In this document: positions 1 through 7,176 of the stretch, piece after piece
Numbering within the stretch: the stretch's first letter is position 1
Layout: each line of letters opens with the position of its first letter
Source of the DNA: Acidobacteriaceae bacterium
GTDB taxonomy: Bacteria; Acidobacteriota; Terriglobia; Bryobacterales; Bryobacteraceae
NCBI GenBank assembly: GCA_019244945.1
Contig: JAFASD010000546.1
Location: 1-8,488, forward strand
Reading direction: 5' to 3'
Length of the DNA stretch: 8,488 nt
The notes under the pieces: generated by a model
The model's input: only the letters and a program-made list of their open reading frames with translations
Database searches by the model: none
Told to the model about the DNA's origin: nothing
Position numbers and translations under genes: made by a program

Positions 1-952
1 GATCTTGCCAGAGTTGCGGCTCCACTACGTCACTTTGGGCACGGCGCATCGAAATTCATCTGGCGAGATCGACAATGCTGTCCTGCTGTTGCATAGCAGC
101 GGCGGCCAAACGGCTGAATTGTTCGTGCCCTCATTTACCCCAATATATGGTGCCGGCCAGCCATTGGACCTGACCAAGTTCTACGTGATCATTCCCGACT
201 CCATAGGGCACGGAAAGTCCAGCAAGCCAAGCGACGGTATGCGAGCGCACTTCCCACGTTACGGCTATGAAGACATGGTAGCGGCTCAGCATCGCATAGT
301 AAGCGAGAAACTCGGCGTCACCCATCTTCGGCTAGTAATGGGATTGTCCATGGGAGGAATGCACACCTGGCTGTGGGGAGTGCACTACCCGGACATGATG
401 GACGGTTTGCTTCCGCTCGGATCGCTTCCCGTCGAGATTGGCGGGCGCAATCGTATGTGGCGCCGTATGGTAGTGGACGCCATTCGCAATGATCCGGAGT
501 GGAAGAATGGCGATTACGAACCACGGCCGCACGGATACTCGCGTATAGTTCCGCTGATCGTGATGATGACCGGCAACCCGGCGAGACAGTTTGAAAGGTA
601 TCCGACACGACCGGCAGCAGACGCTTGGTATAACAGCCTGATCGAGAGCGCTTACAAGAACCCAAACAACGACCCCAATGACCGTCTCTACCAGTACGAT
701 GCTTCGAGCGACTACAACCCGGCTCCTGATCTCGAAAAGATCAAAGCCAAGGTGATCGCTGTCGAGTTTGAGGACGATCAGATCAACTCACCGGAATTTG
801 CCGCGCTGGATCGAGAAATGCCGCGGGTGAAGAACGGCAAGTATGTGATCATACCGGCCGGCAAGCAGAGCGACGGCGAAGCCTCCAACATCCGCAACCC
901 TGAATTGTGGCGGACGTATTTGGAAGAATTGTTGCGCGTGGCTTCTCGTTGA
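1..952 (+). CDS. MetX-like alpha/beta-fold hydrolase (homoserine O-acetyltransferase family), 5' end cut off by the window
   Basis: The reading frame is open from base 2 and the first possible start in view is a TTG at base 5. Relatives normally carry more residues, often a signal peptide, before this point, so the true start lies outside. Residue numbers count from that TTG (315 residues). The family signs are clear: an LHYVTLGT strand at 6-13, an LLLHSSGG oxyanion region at 27-34, PDSIGHGKSSKP at 64-75, the nucleophile elbow GLSMGG with Ser115, and GRNRMWRRM at 147-155. The likely catalytic Asp is Asp258 in EDDQINSPE. Oddly, where relatives have a GHGTHT-like stretch carrying the catalytic His, this protein reads SDGEASNIRNPELW (289-302), with no His after residue 176. 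Such proteins are often labelled homoserine acetyltransferase, but many are uncharacterised hydrolases or acyltransferases, and the missing His makes the reaction doubtful here. The gene converges on the ABC unit and has no visible functional tie to it. Confidence 0.88.
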   Translation, partial: ILPELRLHYVTLGTAHRNSSGEIDNAVLLLHSSGGQTAELFVPSFTPIYGAGQPLDLTKFYVIIPDSIGHGKSSKPSDGMRAHFPRYGYEDMVAAQHRIVSEKLGVTHLRLVMGLSMGGMHTWLWGVHYPDMMDGLLPLGSLPVEIGGRNRMWRRMVVDAIRNDPEWKNGDYEPRPHGYSRIVPLIVMMTGNPARQFERYPTRPAADAWYNSLIESAYKNPNNDPNDRLYQYDASSDYNPAPDLEKIKAKVIAVEFEDDQINSPEFAALDREMPRVKNGKYVIIPAGKQSDGEASNIRNPELWRTYLEELLRVASR

Positions 953-1230
953 TAGACTGCCCGTGCTTCTTGGACCGGCTTCGGGCAGACGACGTCGCCA
1001 CTCGAAAAGGTAGGCAGCGAGGTCAAGTTGACGAAGAACGCGCTAGCCACACATGTGCCGAGTCGCGCAGCCGGATCAGAGACGACAACCGCCTTACGCG
1101 TCGAGCTGGTCGGCGCGCCGGGCGGCAGACTTGCCAGGGGCGCCAGCGGGACTTTTCAAACTGACCCACGATCCTACTTTGAATGCAAGTAAGCCAACCG
1201 CGCCACACATCTACTTCCGTCTCTCACAAA
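953..1230. other. Convergent intergenic gap, no gene supported
   Basis: This gap of 278 bases lies between the ends of two convergent genes, the hydrolase (+) and the second ABC gene (-). Apart from the stem-loop at 957-988 and a short GGCGCGCC palindrome around 1110, nothing stands out. Short open frames cross it on both strands (for example 907-1164 plus and 1023-1208 minus). Their translations are Arg- and Ser-rich, resemble no family, lack a ribosome site, and run into neighbouring genes. No clear terminator with a T-run is seen for the minus-strand unit. It is probably a non-coding gap between two convergent units. Confidence 0.5.
957..988 (+). terminator. Possible stem-loop just after the hydrolase gene
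   Basis: A perfect 7-base inverted repeat, CTGCCCG at 957-963 and CGGGCAG at 982-988, begins four bases after the TGA of the hydrolase gene, with an 18-base loop. Position and GC-rich arms fit a transcript-end hairpin. No T-run follows (the next bases are ACGACGTCGCC), so it is not a classical intrinsic terminator. It could be a 3'-end stabilising structure or chance. Confidence 0.25.
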
Positions 1231-3042
1231 CTAGCGGTACGCCGCCGCCTGGATCCGGTACAGCTCAGAATACGGACCGCCTTTCAGCATCAGCTGTTCG
1301 TGAGTACCAGTCTCTATCAGCCGGGACCCGTCGAGCACGATGATGAGATCCGCCATACGCACGGTTGAAAAACGATGCGATACCAGAATCGTGATGCGGC
1401 CGTTACCTTCGGCGTCCCGCGCCGCTGCGGCATAGCGCTCGAATAGCGCGTGTTCCGTCTCCGCATCCAGAGCGGCAGTAGGTTCATCGAGAACCAGCAG
1501 CAGCGGCTGATCCCGCATGAAGCCGCGCCCCAGCGCCAGCTTTTGCCATTGACCGAACGATAACTCGACTCCGCTCGGCCATGTCGTACCAAGCTGTGTG
1601 TCAAGACCTGAGATTAACTGAGCGACTAGGTCATTCGCGCCCGCTCGATCGATTGCTGCAATCACGGCAGGCTCGTTGTCCAGCTGGGGCACGTCTCCCA
1701 AACCCACCGTTTGTCTCACGCGGAATTCGAAACGGAAAAAATCCTGGAATGCGCCCGCCAGACGCGCTCTCCACTCGATGGCGGAAAGTCGCGCCAGTGG
1801 TGTGCCGTCGATAAAAATCGAGCCCGATGACGGCTCATACATCTTCGCGAGCAGCTTCACCAACGTTGTCTTGCCCGCGCCATTCTCGCCTACGATTGCC
1901 ACGACCGCACCCGCGGGAAGCGTAACCGACACATCGTCGAGCACAAGGCGTGACGTGCCAGGGTAAGCGAACGAGACGTGATCCAGCCGGATACCCTGGC
2001 GCAAGCTGCTAGGCGGCACCTGGTCACCCGAGGCCGCAACAGCGGCTGCGTAGTCCTCGAGCCACGCCAGCCGCCGCGATCCATCCATCCAGAATCCGCG
2101 CAGGAATCCAATCTCGCCAACGGTTGCGCCGATATAAGCTGACAATCGCGCTCCTGCGGCGAGCACCAGGAGCACCGCGCTGGCCGAAGCGCGAAGCCCG
2201 AAAGATACGAACACCACCGCGCCTGCATACGCGAGGCCAAAGATTGCCCATGCCGCCACATGCCAAATCGCCGAACCCCATCGCGCAGTCGCGACTTCCG
2301 AGTACCATCGCTCCCAAGCCGACCGCCGGTCTTTTATAAGGCGTTCTCCGATACCGGTGACTCGCACTTCTTTTCCAGGCGACGCGGTTGTTGCAATCGT
2401 GAATAGGTGGCGCGCGAGCCGGCTCGTTTGGGCACCTCGTTCCTGTGCCGATCTCTCGACCGCAGGCCGCCACGTCGACGTCCAAACCGTTGGCAGAGCA
2501 AATAGCACAAGAAGGACAAGCGCCGGATGAACCGACGCCAGCAACGCCAGAGTCACAGCCAAACGCAGAATCCACCCCAGTGTCGAAAATACCGACATGT
2601 ACATGTGATCCAGCACGAACACCTGGTCCCGAAGCATCGATAATCTGTCCAGATATTCGGGCCGCTCCTGATGCGCGATGGTTGCGATGGATGCCTGGAG
2701 TTGCGCAACGTGCGACTCGAGCGCGATAGTCACTTTATCGCGGAAGCGGCGCTGCACGCGCGTGCTCACCGTACGCAGAAACCAGGTAGCTGCCGCCGAT
2801 ACGCCCAGACCAACTGCCGCCCCTTCGACCATGCCGGGTCGGTGGTCGAGAACACCCTTTCCTAGTAGCATCAGCCACAACGCCAGGAGCGCATCCGGCA
2901 GTGCGGCGATCTGCGACAAAATGAACGCCACGACCATTAACCGTGGCTCATGGCGAAACCCTAACTTGCACAAGCGCCACATCGAGGATAAGGCTGGTGG
3001 CAGCGGCTCAATCGCTCCATCCCGGTCAGGAAAGGACGTCAT
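1231..3042 (-). CDS. Half-size ABC exporter (membrane domain fused to ATPase), partner B with altered LSFGQ signature
   Basis: This is a type I ABC exporter half: an N-terminal six-helix membrane domain followed by a nucleotide-binding domain. I start it at the ATG at 3042 (603 residues) because AGGAGGGAG lies just upstream (3057-3049). The in-frame ATG at 3060 has no ribosome site and would add six residues. Numbered from 3060, the motifs are: coupling helix GKEVRVTGIGER 229-240, aromatic YP 366-367, Walker A GENGAGKTT 391-399, Q-loop Gln439, signature LSFGQ 500-504, Walker B LLVLDEP 521-527 with Glu526, and switch His562. The third signature residue is Phe instead of Gly. The rest (QWQKLALGR) follows the pattern of lantibiotic and peptide exporters such as the NisT group. 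It has no C39 peptidase domain. The gene overlaps the previous ABC gene by 17 bases, implying translational coupling and a heterodimer. The substrate is unknown: peptide, lipid-linked glycan or drug are all possible. Family assignment is firm. Confidence 0.93.
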   Translation of the reverse strand: MTSFPDRDGAIEPLPPALSSMWRLCKLGFRHEPRLMVVAFILSQIAALPDALLALWLMLLGKGVLDHRPGMVEGAAVGLGVSAAATWFLRTVSTRVQRRFRDKVTIALESHVAQLQASIATIAHQERPEYLDRLSMLRDQVFVLDHMYMSVFSTLGWILRLAVTLALLASVHPALVLLVLFALPTVWTSTWRPAVERSAQERGAQTSRLARHLFTIATTASPGKEVRVTGIGERLIKDRRSAWERWYSEVATARWGSAIWHVAAWAIFGLAYAGAVVFVSFGLRASASAVLLVLAAGARLSAYIGATVGEIGFLRGFWMDGSRRLAWLEDYAAAVAASGDQVPPSSLRQGIRLDHVSFAYPGTSRLVLDDVSVTLPAGAVVAIVGENGAGKTTLVKLLAKMYEPSSGSIFIDGTPLARLSAIEWRARLAGAFQDFFRFEFRVRQTVGLGDVPQLDNEPAVIAAIDRAGANDLVAQLISGLDTQLGTTWPSGVELSFGQWQKLALGRGFMRDQPLLLVLDEPTAALDAETEHALFERYAAAARDAEGNGRITILVSHRFSTVRMADLIIVLDGSRLIETGTHEQLMLKGGPYSELYRIQAAAYR

Positions 3043-4876
3043 AAACAGCTCCCTCCTCATCCGGGGCGTGGAAGCGTTGCGCCTGCAGATCGAACATCGT
3101 TCGATAACGCCCGCCCAGCGACATCAACTCATCGTGCGTGCCGAGTTCAACCACACGGCCGTGTTCGAGCACGCAGATACGATCGGCATGGCGGACTGTC
3201 GAGAAGCGATGCGAAATCAGGATGGTCGTGCAATGACGTGTCGCAGCGAGCAGCCGGTCGAAAATCTCCGCTTCGCCGCGGACGTCGAGTTGCGCCGTGG
3301 GCTCATCGAGCAGCACCACTCCTGCACCCATGTTGACCGCCAGCAGAGCGCGGGCAAGCGCGACCCGTTGCCATTGGCCGCCGGACAAATCGGTGCCGCC
3401 GCTGTACCCGCGAGCCAGCACTGTATCCAGCGACGCCAGATTCGCTGCACCTGCGGATTCAAGGGCGGCCTGCACAGAATCCTCCGGAGCGCCGGCAGGC
3501 GCGATGTTATCGCGCAGCGGCAGTTCCAGGCGTATGAAGTCTTGAAAAACGGCTGCTACCCGCGAACGCCACGACGCTAGATCAAGTTCGCGAATGTCGA
3601 GGCCATCGATTTCGATCGAACCGGATTGCGGATCATACAAGCGGCAAAGAAGCTTGGCGATCGTGGTTTTCCCCGCGCCGTTTACTCCAACAATAGCGAG
3701 CGACGAACCAGCCGGAATCGTCAGATCAAAATGCTCGAGCACCGGCGCGGCGGTACTCCCAGCATCCGAAGCAGCCGGATACGCAAAGGTGACATCGCGA
3801 AGCCGAATCTCTTTGAAGGGCATTCCGTCAGCCGGCCGATTACCGACACGTAACTCACCTGCAGGGCGCATGGCCCCTTTCAGCCGCAGCACGGCAGCCA
3901 CAGCGGCCGCCGGTCCGTCAAGCGCCCAACTGAATCCCCCGAACGCGATCGTCGATACGCCAATGGCGCTCTGCGCATATATGACGGCTTCACCGAGACT
4001 GATACGCCCATCAAGAGCCGCGGCCCCGAGCAACCAGAACACCACGAGGTTCGCGGTAACAACCAGAAGCATGCTCCAAAGGACTGGGCGCTCGCGTAAG
4101 CGCGTGGCTGCGTACTGAAGTTCATGCAGCCGCGTGCGTCTGGCGATGAAGCGATCGATTGTCCAGCCGGCGAGACCGAACAACCGTAATTCCTTGCTCG
4201 CGGGAGGATCCACTGCCAAACGGTAAGCGTAATCGGCATCTCGCTGTGCGCTACGCACCTCCTCTGTATTACGATCGCGCCAAATCGCGCTTTCGCGCAG
4301 AAGCCAGTGCGTCGCCAGCCACGCTCCCCCAAGTAGGATAGGAGCCCACCACGAATACCTCGCAAGAATGATGGCACACGCGACACCGCCAATCATCTCG
4401 ACCATGCCGCTCGCTATGAAATCCATAGAGATCGAAATCGGCGGGCCGGTCATGCCAAGGTCGAAATCGCGCGCGACCGTAAGATCACTGGTAAGCGCAG
4501 GATTCTCGAGATGCCCAATGCCCGGTGGACGAACACATGCCTCCGTCAGGCGGTCGTACAGCCACGCCGCGGTGCGATCCCCTAAATTTGTGCTCAGCGC
4601 CTGATGAATAGGGTTGAGCACTTGAAGCAATACGAATACGACGCTCGCGAAAATGAGCGGGCCCAACAGAGAGTTCCCGCCCTGAACAGCGGCGACCAGC
4701 ACGCCCATCGCGATAGCGAACACAGCCGGCAGAATCCCTCGCAGCAGGAGAACCGCCCACCAACCGGCGGCCAGATACGGATCGGCCTTCGGGAGTACGC
4801 TGAAGAATTTCCATTCCTTGCGTTTGCTTAGTCTCTCGAACACCAAGACATTCTGCCATACACCGATCGTCACCAA
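3026..4876 (-). CDS. Half-size ABC exporter (membrane domain fused to ATPase), partner A with canonical motifs
   Basis: A 616-residue type I ABC exporter half. Hydrophobic helices begin near residue 37 (GWWAVLLLRGILPAVFAIAM) and recur near 70-88, 155-172, 178-193, 266-286 and 295-315. The coupling helix SKELRLFGLAGW is at 227-238. The ATPase domain shows a YP aromatic contact at 366-367, Walker A GVNGAGKTT 397-405 (Lys403), Q-loop Gln445, signature LSGGQ 497-501, Walker B VLLDEP 521-526 (Glu525) and switch His556. All catalytic residues are present, unlike the partner's signature. The start is uncertain: a TTG at 4876 is directly followed by a GTG at 4873, with only a weak GGAA upstream, and no ATG occurs before the first helix. 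The gene begins 12 bases after the membrane-protein gene and overlaps the next ABC gene. There is no C39 protease domain and no precursor peptide gene nearby, so bacteriocin export is not supported. The substrate remains open. Confidence 0.93.
   Translation of the reverse strand: MVTIGVWQNVLVFERLSKRKEWKFFSVLPKADPYLAAGWWAVLLLRGILPAVFAIAMGVLVAAVQGGNSLLGPLIFASVVFVLLQVLNPIHQALSTNLGDRTAAWLYDRLTEACVRPPGIGHLENPALTSDLTVARDFDLGMTGPPISISMDFIASGMVEMIGGVACAIILARYSWWAPILLGGAWLATHWLLRESAIWRDRNTEEVRSAQRDADYAYRLAVDPPASKELRLFGLAGWTIDRFIARRTRLHELQYAATRLRERPVLWSMLLVVTANLVVFWLLGAAALDGRISLGEAVIYAQSAIGVSTIAFGGFSWALDGPAAAVAAVLRLKGAMRPAGELRVGNRPADGMPFKEIRLRDVTFAYPAASDAGSTAAPVLEHFDLTIPAGSSLAIVGVNGAGKTTIAKLLCRLYDPQSGSIEIDGLDIRELDLASWRSRVAAVFQDFIRLELPLRDNIAPAGAPEDSVQAALESAGAANLASLDTVLARGYSGGTDLSGGQWQRVALARALLAVNMGAGVVLLDEPTAQLDVRGEAEIFDRLLAATRHCTTILISHRFSTVRHADRICVLEHGRVVELGTHDELMSLGGRYRTMFDLQAQRFHAPDEEGAVYDVLS
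3049..3057 (-). promoter_or_regulatory. Strong Shine-Dalgarno inside the end of the upstream ABC gene
   Basis: On the minus strand AGGAGGGAG at 3057-3049 precedes the ATG at 3042 by six bases. It lies within the last codons of the upstream ABC gene, whose protein ends EEGAVYDVLS. It decides the start of the second ABC gene and suggests that ribosomes finishing the first gene re-initiate there, giving balanced synthesis of the two halves. Confidence 0.7.
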
Positions 4877-4888
4877 ATTCCGCGGCGG

Positions 4889-7117
4889 TTATCGGCATTC
4901 GCTAGGTGGTCCAAGAGCCAGCCATTGGCCCCAATCACGGCCCTGATCCCGAGCAGTGATGCGCAAATGCTTGGCCGTCGGGTTCAGCGATACGCGCCAG
5001 AATTCCCATTGCAAGTCGTTGTTTTGCATGGGAGCCGTTTCGAGTAGTTGGTCCGTGTCGGCGTCTTGAATCTCGACGGATTGCCCCTCGACAGAAGGTC
5101 CGTGCAAAACCGGCAGAATCATGCATCCCTCTCTGGGAGCAGCAAACGTGGAAGAGATCATCTGTCCTGTATTGGAATCACTACCGCTCCAACTCGCGTA
5201 GATAGGCGCTGGTGGAGGAGTGTCGAAGGCAGGCGCGACAGGATATCCATCGCGTGTCCAATTGGAGTCCTTGTTCCATTCGATTCCAGAAATTGCGATG
5301 CCAAGGTTTTCCAAACTTGCAGCTTGCAGCGACGGAATGGGGAACAATCCTGGAATCGGGAACAGCCCTTTCCGGCGCGGGTCCACAACATAGATCGAAA
5401 AAGATCTGGTTTTCACTGTTAGATTTACAAACCCAACCCACGCCAAAGAAGCTGGAGTGTGCGTAGACTGCAGATCAGCGGGAAACCCTGCGGGCAGCCT
5501 CTGTCCAAAACCGGTAATTTGGCCGAGCTCATTGGTGAGAACAATCCAGTCATACTGAACTCCGCGGAAGGGCAATACGTCCGCCCAGCCAACCACTTCG
5601 AGACCTGAACGGATGGGGAATGTGTAAGAAAGTTCTCCTGATGCGGGCGTGCTGAGCACTCGTGAAAAGCGGTCGACGGGAACACCGAGCCACTTGGTCC
5701 GGCTCTTGGAAAAAATGGACAATTTGTTCTTGCGGAGTTCTGGAAGGGCACGAGAGACAAGTCCTGGATCGGGAAAGATTTTCCGGATTAAACCGGGATC
5801 GGTGAGGCCGTCTTCGAAACCCAGTGCCGCTATTTGCTCATTAGCAAACGGGTTGTTGCTTCCATTGACCCACCCCCTCAATTTCAGAAAACCTACGGCC
5901 ATTAGGATTACGAAGACGAAAGTAATAACGGCCGGGGAGATGATTTTCCATCGGCACTTGAATGCGACCCAAAAACACAACGAGATAAACGCCGCCCAAG
6001 TTGTCATGGGAACCGTGATGTAGCGATCCGCCTTGGCGGTCGCGAAATCCGGGTCTGCTGCATTCATGCGTCCAGCCGCGGTCATGAGCGCAGTCAACAG
6101 GGTGAACAGATAGCCCGCAAAAAGTACGATTGCAGGTTTGGACCGCATCAAGTCACTACGGGCGGCAAAGGCGAACAGAACGATGACAATGAAGAGACTC
6201 GTCACGCCTAAATACGTGCCGAACTGAGGAGATCTCATTCCGCCAAACGGCATGCTCAGGTAAGCTCCCAAGTACCCAATCAGGTAGAAAGGGTGGGAAA
6301 TCAGGTTACCAAGATTTACATCGTTTGAGAAACGATAGCCAACGAAATACAAGCCGATGGATGCGCAGGCGGCCATTCCGAGAATCGTCATTTCGCGCCT
6401 GCTGAGACGCAGGAAGATGCCGATCGCCAATAGCAGCGGCCACAGCAACAACCCATTTGAGGAGGAATACGTAGCAACGATGCCGGAAACGATGGCGAGC
6501 GCCAGGTAAAGATGGGGGCGTGCGTGTTTCACTTGCACCAAAAAAGTAAGTGAAAGAAAAACGCACAATTCCACCAAAGTCCACTGCAGGAGAAACGGAG
6601 TGCCAAGCACAGGTACGCTGCCTTTCCAGCCCATCTCAATCCCACTCAGCAGGACAGCAACATTGCGAACCGCTGGGGAGAAGTGCCGATCTGAAAACAG
6701 CGTCCATGACAAGACCAGCCATGTAGAGAAGTAACAAAGAAAGCTGACGGCAAGCGTCAGGATCTGGCGCCCATGGAACGCCAGCATGTCTAACGCAAAG
6801 ATGAGCTCGGGGAAAATGATCCGATGCTCATTGTGCTGCGCCCAAAGAACACCCAAGTCCATTGCTTTATACCGGGGCAGGTACAGCGCAACGCGCCAAT
6901 AATCCCACACCGGAAGTGCTGTGTAGCAGTGCAAAATGCGCTCGACCGTCCCAAACCAATTAAGTACTAACCAGGCGAAAAGCGCGAATGTCACCAATAG
7001 CAAGGCCGCAGAGGGATCGATGCCGAGCCGGTCCTGAACACGCGCCAGTGTCCATTTCGGATCGTTAGATAGTGGAGAGGACGATGCGTTCCCTACGCCA
7101 AGCTCTTTGTCGTACAC
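4889..7117 (-). CDS. Large multi-pass membrane protein with C-terminal soluble domain, possibly a GT-C-like envelope glycan enzyme
   Basis: A 742-residue protein I cannot assign to a named family. Residues 1-35 look cytoplasmic. About 10-12 hydrophobic segments follow between 37 and 411, for example 37-56, 117-140, 173-195, 221-237, 302-318, 327-347, 366-386 and 391-411. The loop after the first helix holds VWDYW (70-74) and AQHNEHRIIFPE (93-104). A loop acidic residue in that place is typical of GT-C polyprenyl-phosphate-sugar transferases, but this is only an analogy. SSSNGLLLWPL (218-228), an Arg at 350 and ADRY (363-366) are other candidate conserved sites. Residues about 412-742 are soluble, rich in Trp and beta-type sequence, and end with a WGQWLALG segment (729-736). 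They are probably extracytoplasmic. The start is a GTG at 7117: an in-frame TAG lies upstream with no other usual start codon between, and no Shine-Dalgarno is visible. It is the first gene of the unit with the two ABC halves. Sampled stretches are poorer in GC than the ABC genes. Function unknown; glycan or lipid-sugar transfer is a guess from context. Confidence 0.8.
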   Translation of the reverse strand: MYDKELGVGNASSSPLSNDPKWTLARVQDRLGIDPSAALLLVTFALFAWLVLNWFGTVERILHCYTALPVWDYWRVALYLPRYKAMDLGVLWAQHNEHRIIFPELIFALDMLAFHGRQILTLAVSFLCYFSTWLVLSWTLFSDRHFSPAVRNVAVLLSGIEMGWKGSVPVLGTPFLLQWTLVELCVFLSLTFLVQVKHARPHLYLALAIVSGIVATYSSSNGLLLWPLLLAIGIFLRLSRREMTILGMAACASIGLYFVGYRFSNDVNLGNLISHPFYLIGYLGAYLSMPFGGMRSPQFGTYLGVTSLFIVIVLFAFAARSDLMRSKPAIVLFAGYLFTLLTALMTAAGRMNAADPDFATAKADRYITVPMTTWAAFISLCFWVAFKCRWKIISPAVITFVFVILMAVGFLKLRGWVNGSNNPFANEQIAALGFEDGLTDPGLIRKIFPDPGLVSRALPELRKNKLSIFSKSRTKWLGVPVDRFSRVLSTPASGELSYTFPIRSGLEVVGWADVLPFRGVQYDWIVLTNELGQITGFGQRLPAGFPADLQSTHTPASLAWVGFVNLTVKTRSFSIYVVDPRRKGLFPIPGLFPIPSLQAASLENLGIAISGIEWNKDSNWTRDGYPVAPAFDTPPPAPIYASWSGSDSNTGQMISSTFAAPREGCMILPVLHGPSVEGQSVEIQDADTDQLLETAPMQNNDLQWEFWRVSLNPTAKHLRITARDQGRDWGQWLALGPPSECR
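5334..5369. repeat. 18-base direct tandem duplication inside the membrane-protein gene
   Basis: Two adjacent 18-base units, 5334-5351 (GGAATGGGGAACAATCCT) and 5352-5369 (GGAATCGGGAACAGCCCT), match at 15 of 18 positions. In the protein (minus strand) they give the repeated GLFPIP of residues 584-595. The length is a multiple of three, so the frame is kept. It lies in the C-terminal soluble domain, in what looks like a Pro-rich loop. It is probably an old in-frame slippage duplication. Confidence 0.8.
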
Positions 7118-7127
7118 GGAAAGTCGG

Positions 7128-7133
7128 AGTGTA
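7128..7133 (-). promoter_or_regulatory. -10-like hexamer for the membrane-protein/ABC unit
   Basis: TACACT reads on the minus strand at 7133-7128, ten bases before the GTG at 7117. With 17-base spacing the -35 position reads CAGCAA, a poor match to TTGACA, so any promoter here would be weak or activator-dependent. Transcription would start at or very near the GTG, giving a leaderless or nearly leaderless message, which fits the lack of a Shine-Dalgarno. A guess from one short motif. Confidence 0.25.
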
Positions 7134-7135
7134 GC

Positions 7136-7161
7136 AGGAACAGCCAGGCCTTGCTGCTCCT
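7136..7161. promoter_or_regulatory. 26-base imperfect palindrome, likely operator shared by the divergent units
   Basis: Left arm AGGAACAGC (7136-7144) and right arm GCTGCTCCT (7153-7161) are inverted copies with one mismatch. Between them lies AGGCCT (7146-7151), itself palindromic and on the same centre (7148.5). Counting the flanking C and T mismatch, 11 of 13 pairs agree. The centre is within two bases of the midpoint of the 59-base gap between the GTG starts at 7117 and 7177, and a -10-like hexamer lies on either side. The geometry suits a dimeric regulator governing both directions. No regulator gene is in view. An RNA hairpin role is less likely because the site would lie at or upstream of both transcription starts. 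Confidence 0.5.
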
Positions 7162-7166
7162 ATAAA
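7161..7166 (+). promoter_or_regulatory. -10-like hexamer for the epimerase pair
   Basis: TATAAA at 7161-7166, followed by AT, is a good -10 match ten bases before the GTG at 7177. The -35 position at 17-base spacing reads GAACAG, a poor match, and it falls inside the palindrome at 7136-7161. Bases 5' of the GTG (TCGTTTTGA) contain no Shine-Dalgarno. A near-leaderless transcript under control of the palindrome-binding factor is a reasonable reading but unproven. Confidence 0.35.
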
Positions 7167-7176
7167 ATCGTTTTGA

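Noticed and set aside
318..665. A 115-residue minus-strand frame within the hydrolase gene
   Set aside because: It is antisense to a well-conserved hydrolase sequence with no motif or ribosome site of its own.
953..1230. Small open frames in the convergent gap as possible peptide precursors for the ABC exporter
   Set aside because: None has a ribosome site, a leader-like segment, a double-Gly motif or a Cys/Ser/Thr-rich core, and they extend into neighbouring genes.
2678..3580. A 300-residue open frame on the plus strand opposite the junction of the two ABC genes
   Set aside because: It lies antisense to two clearly conserved ABC genes, its translation looks like Arg/Ala/Gln-rich shadow sequence without any family motif, and GC-rich coding DNA commonly leaves such frames open.
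1231..4876. The ABC pair as a dedicated lantibiotic or bacteriocin exporter
   Set aside because: The ATPase style resembles the NisT group, but there is no C39 peptidase domain, modification enzyme, immunity gene or precursor in the window.
4485..4898. A 137-residue minus-strand frame starting with ATG at the membrane-protein/ABC junction
   Set aside because: It overlaps the first ABC gene in another frame for almost all its length, shows no recognisable motif, and the ABC frame carries the conserved sequence.
7132..7166. TTGCTG at 7151-7156 as a -35 box for TATAAA at 7161
   Set aside because: The spacing is only four bases, far too short for a sigma-70 type promoter.
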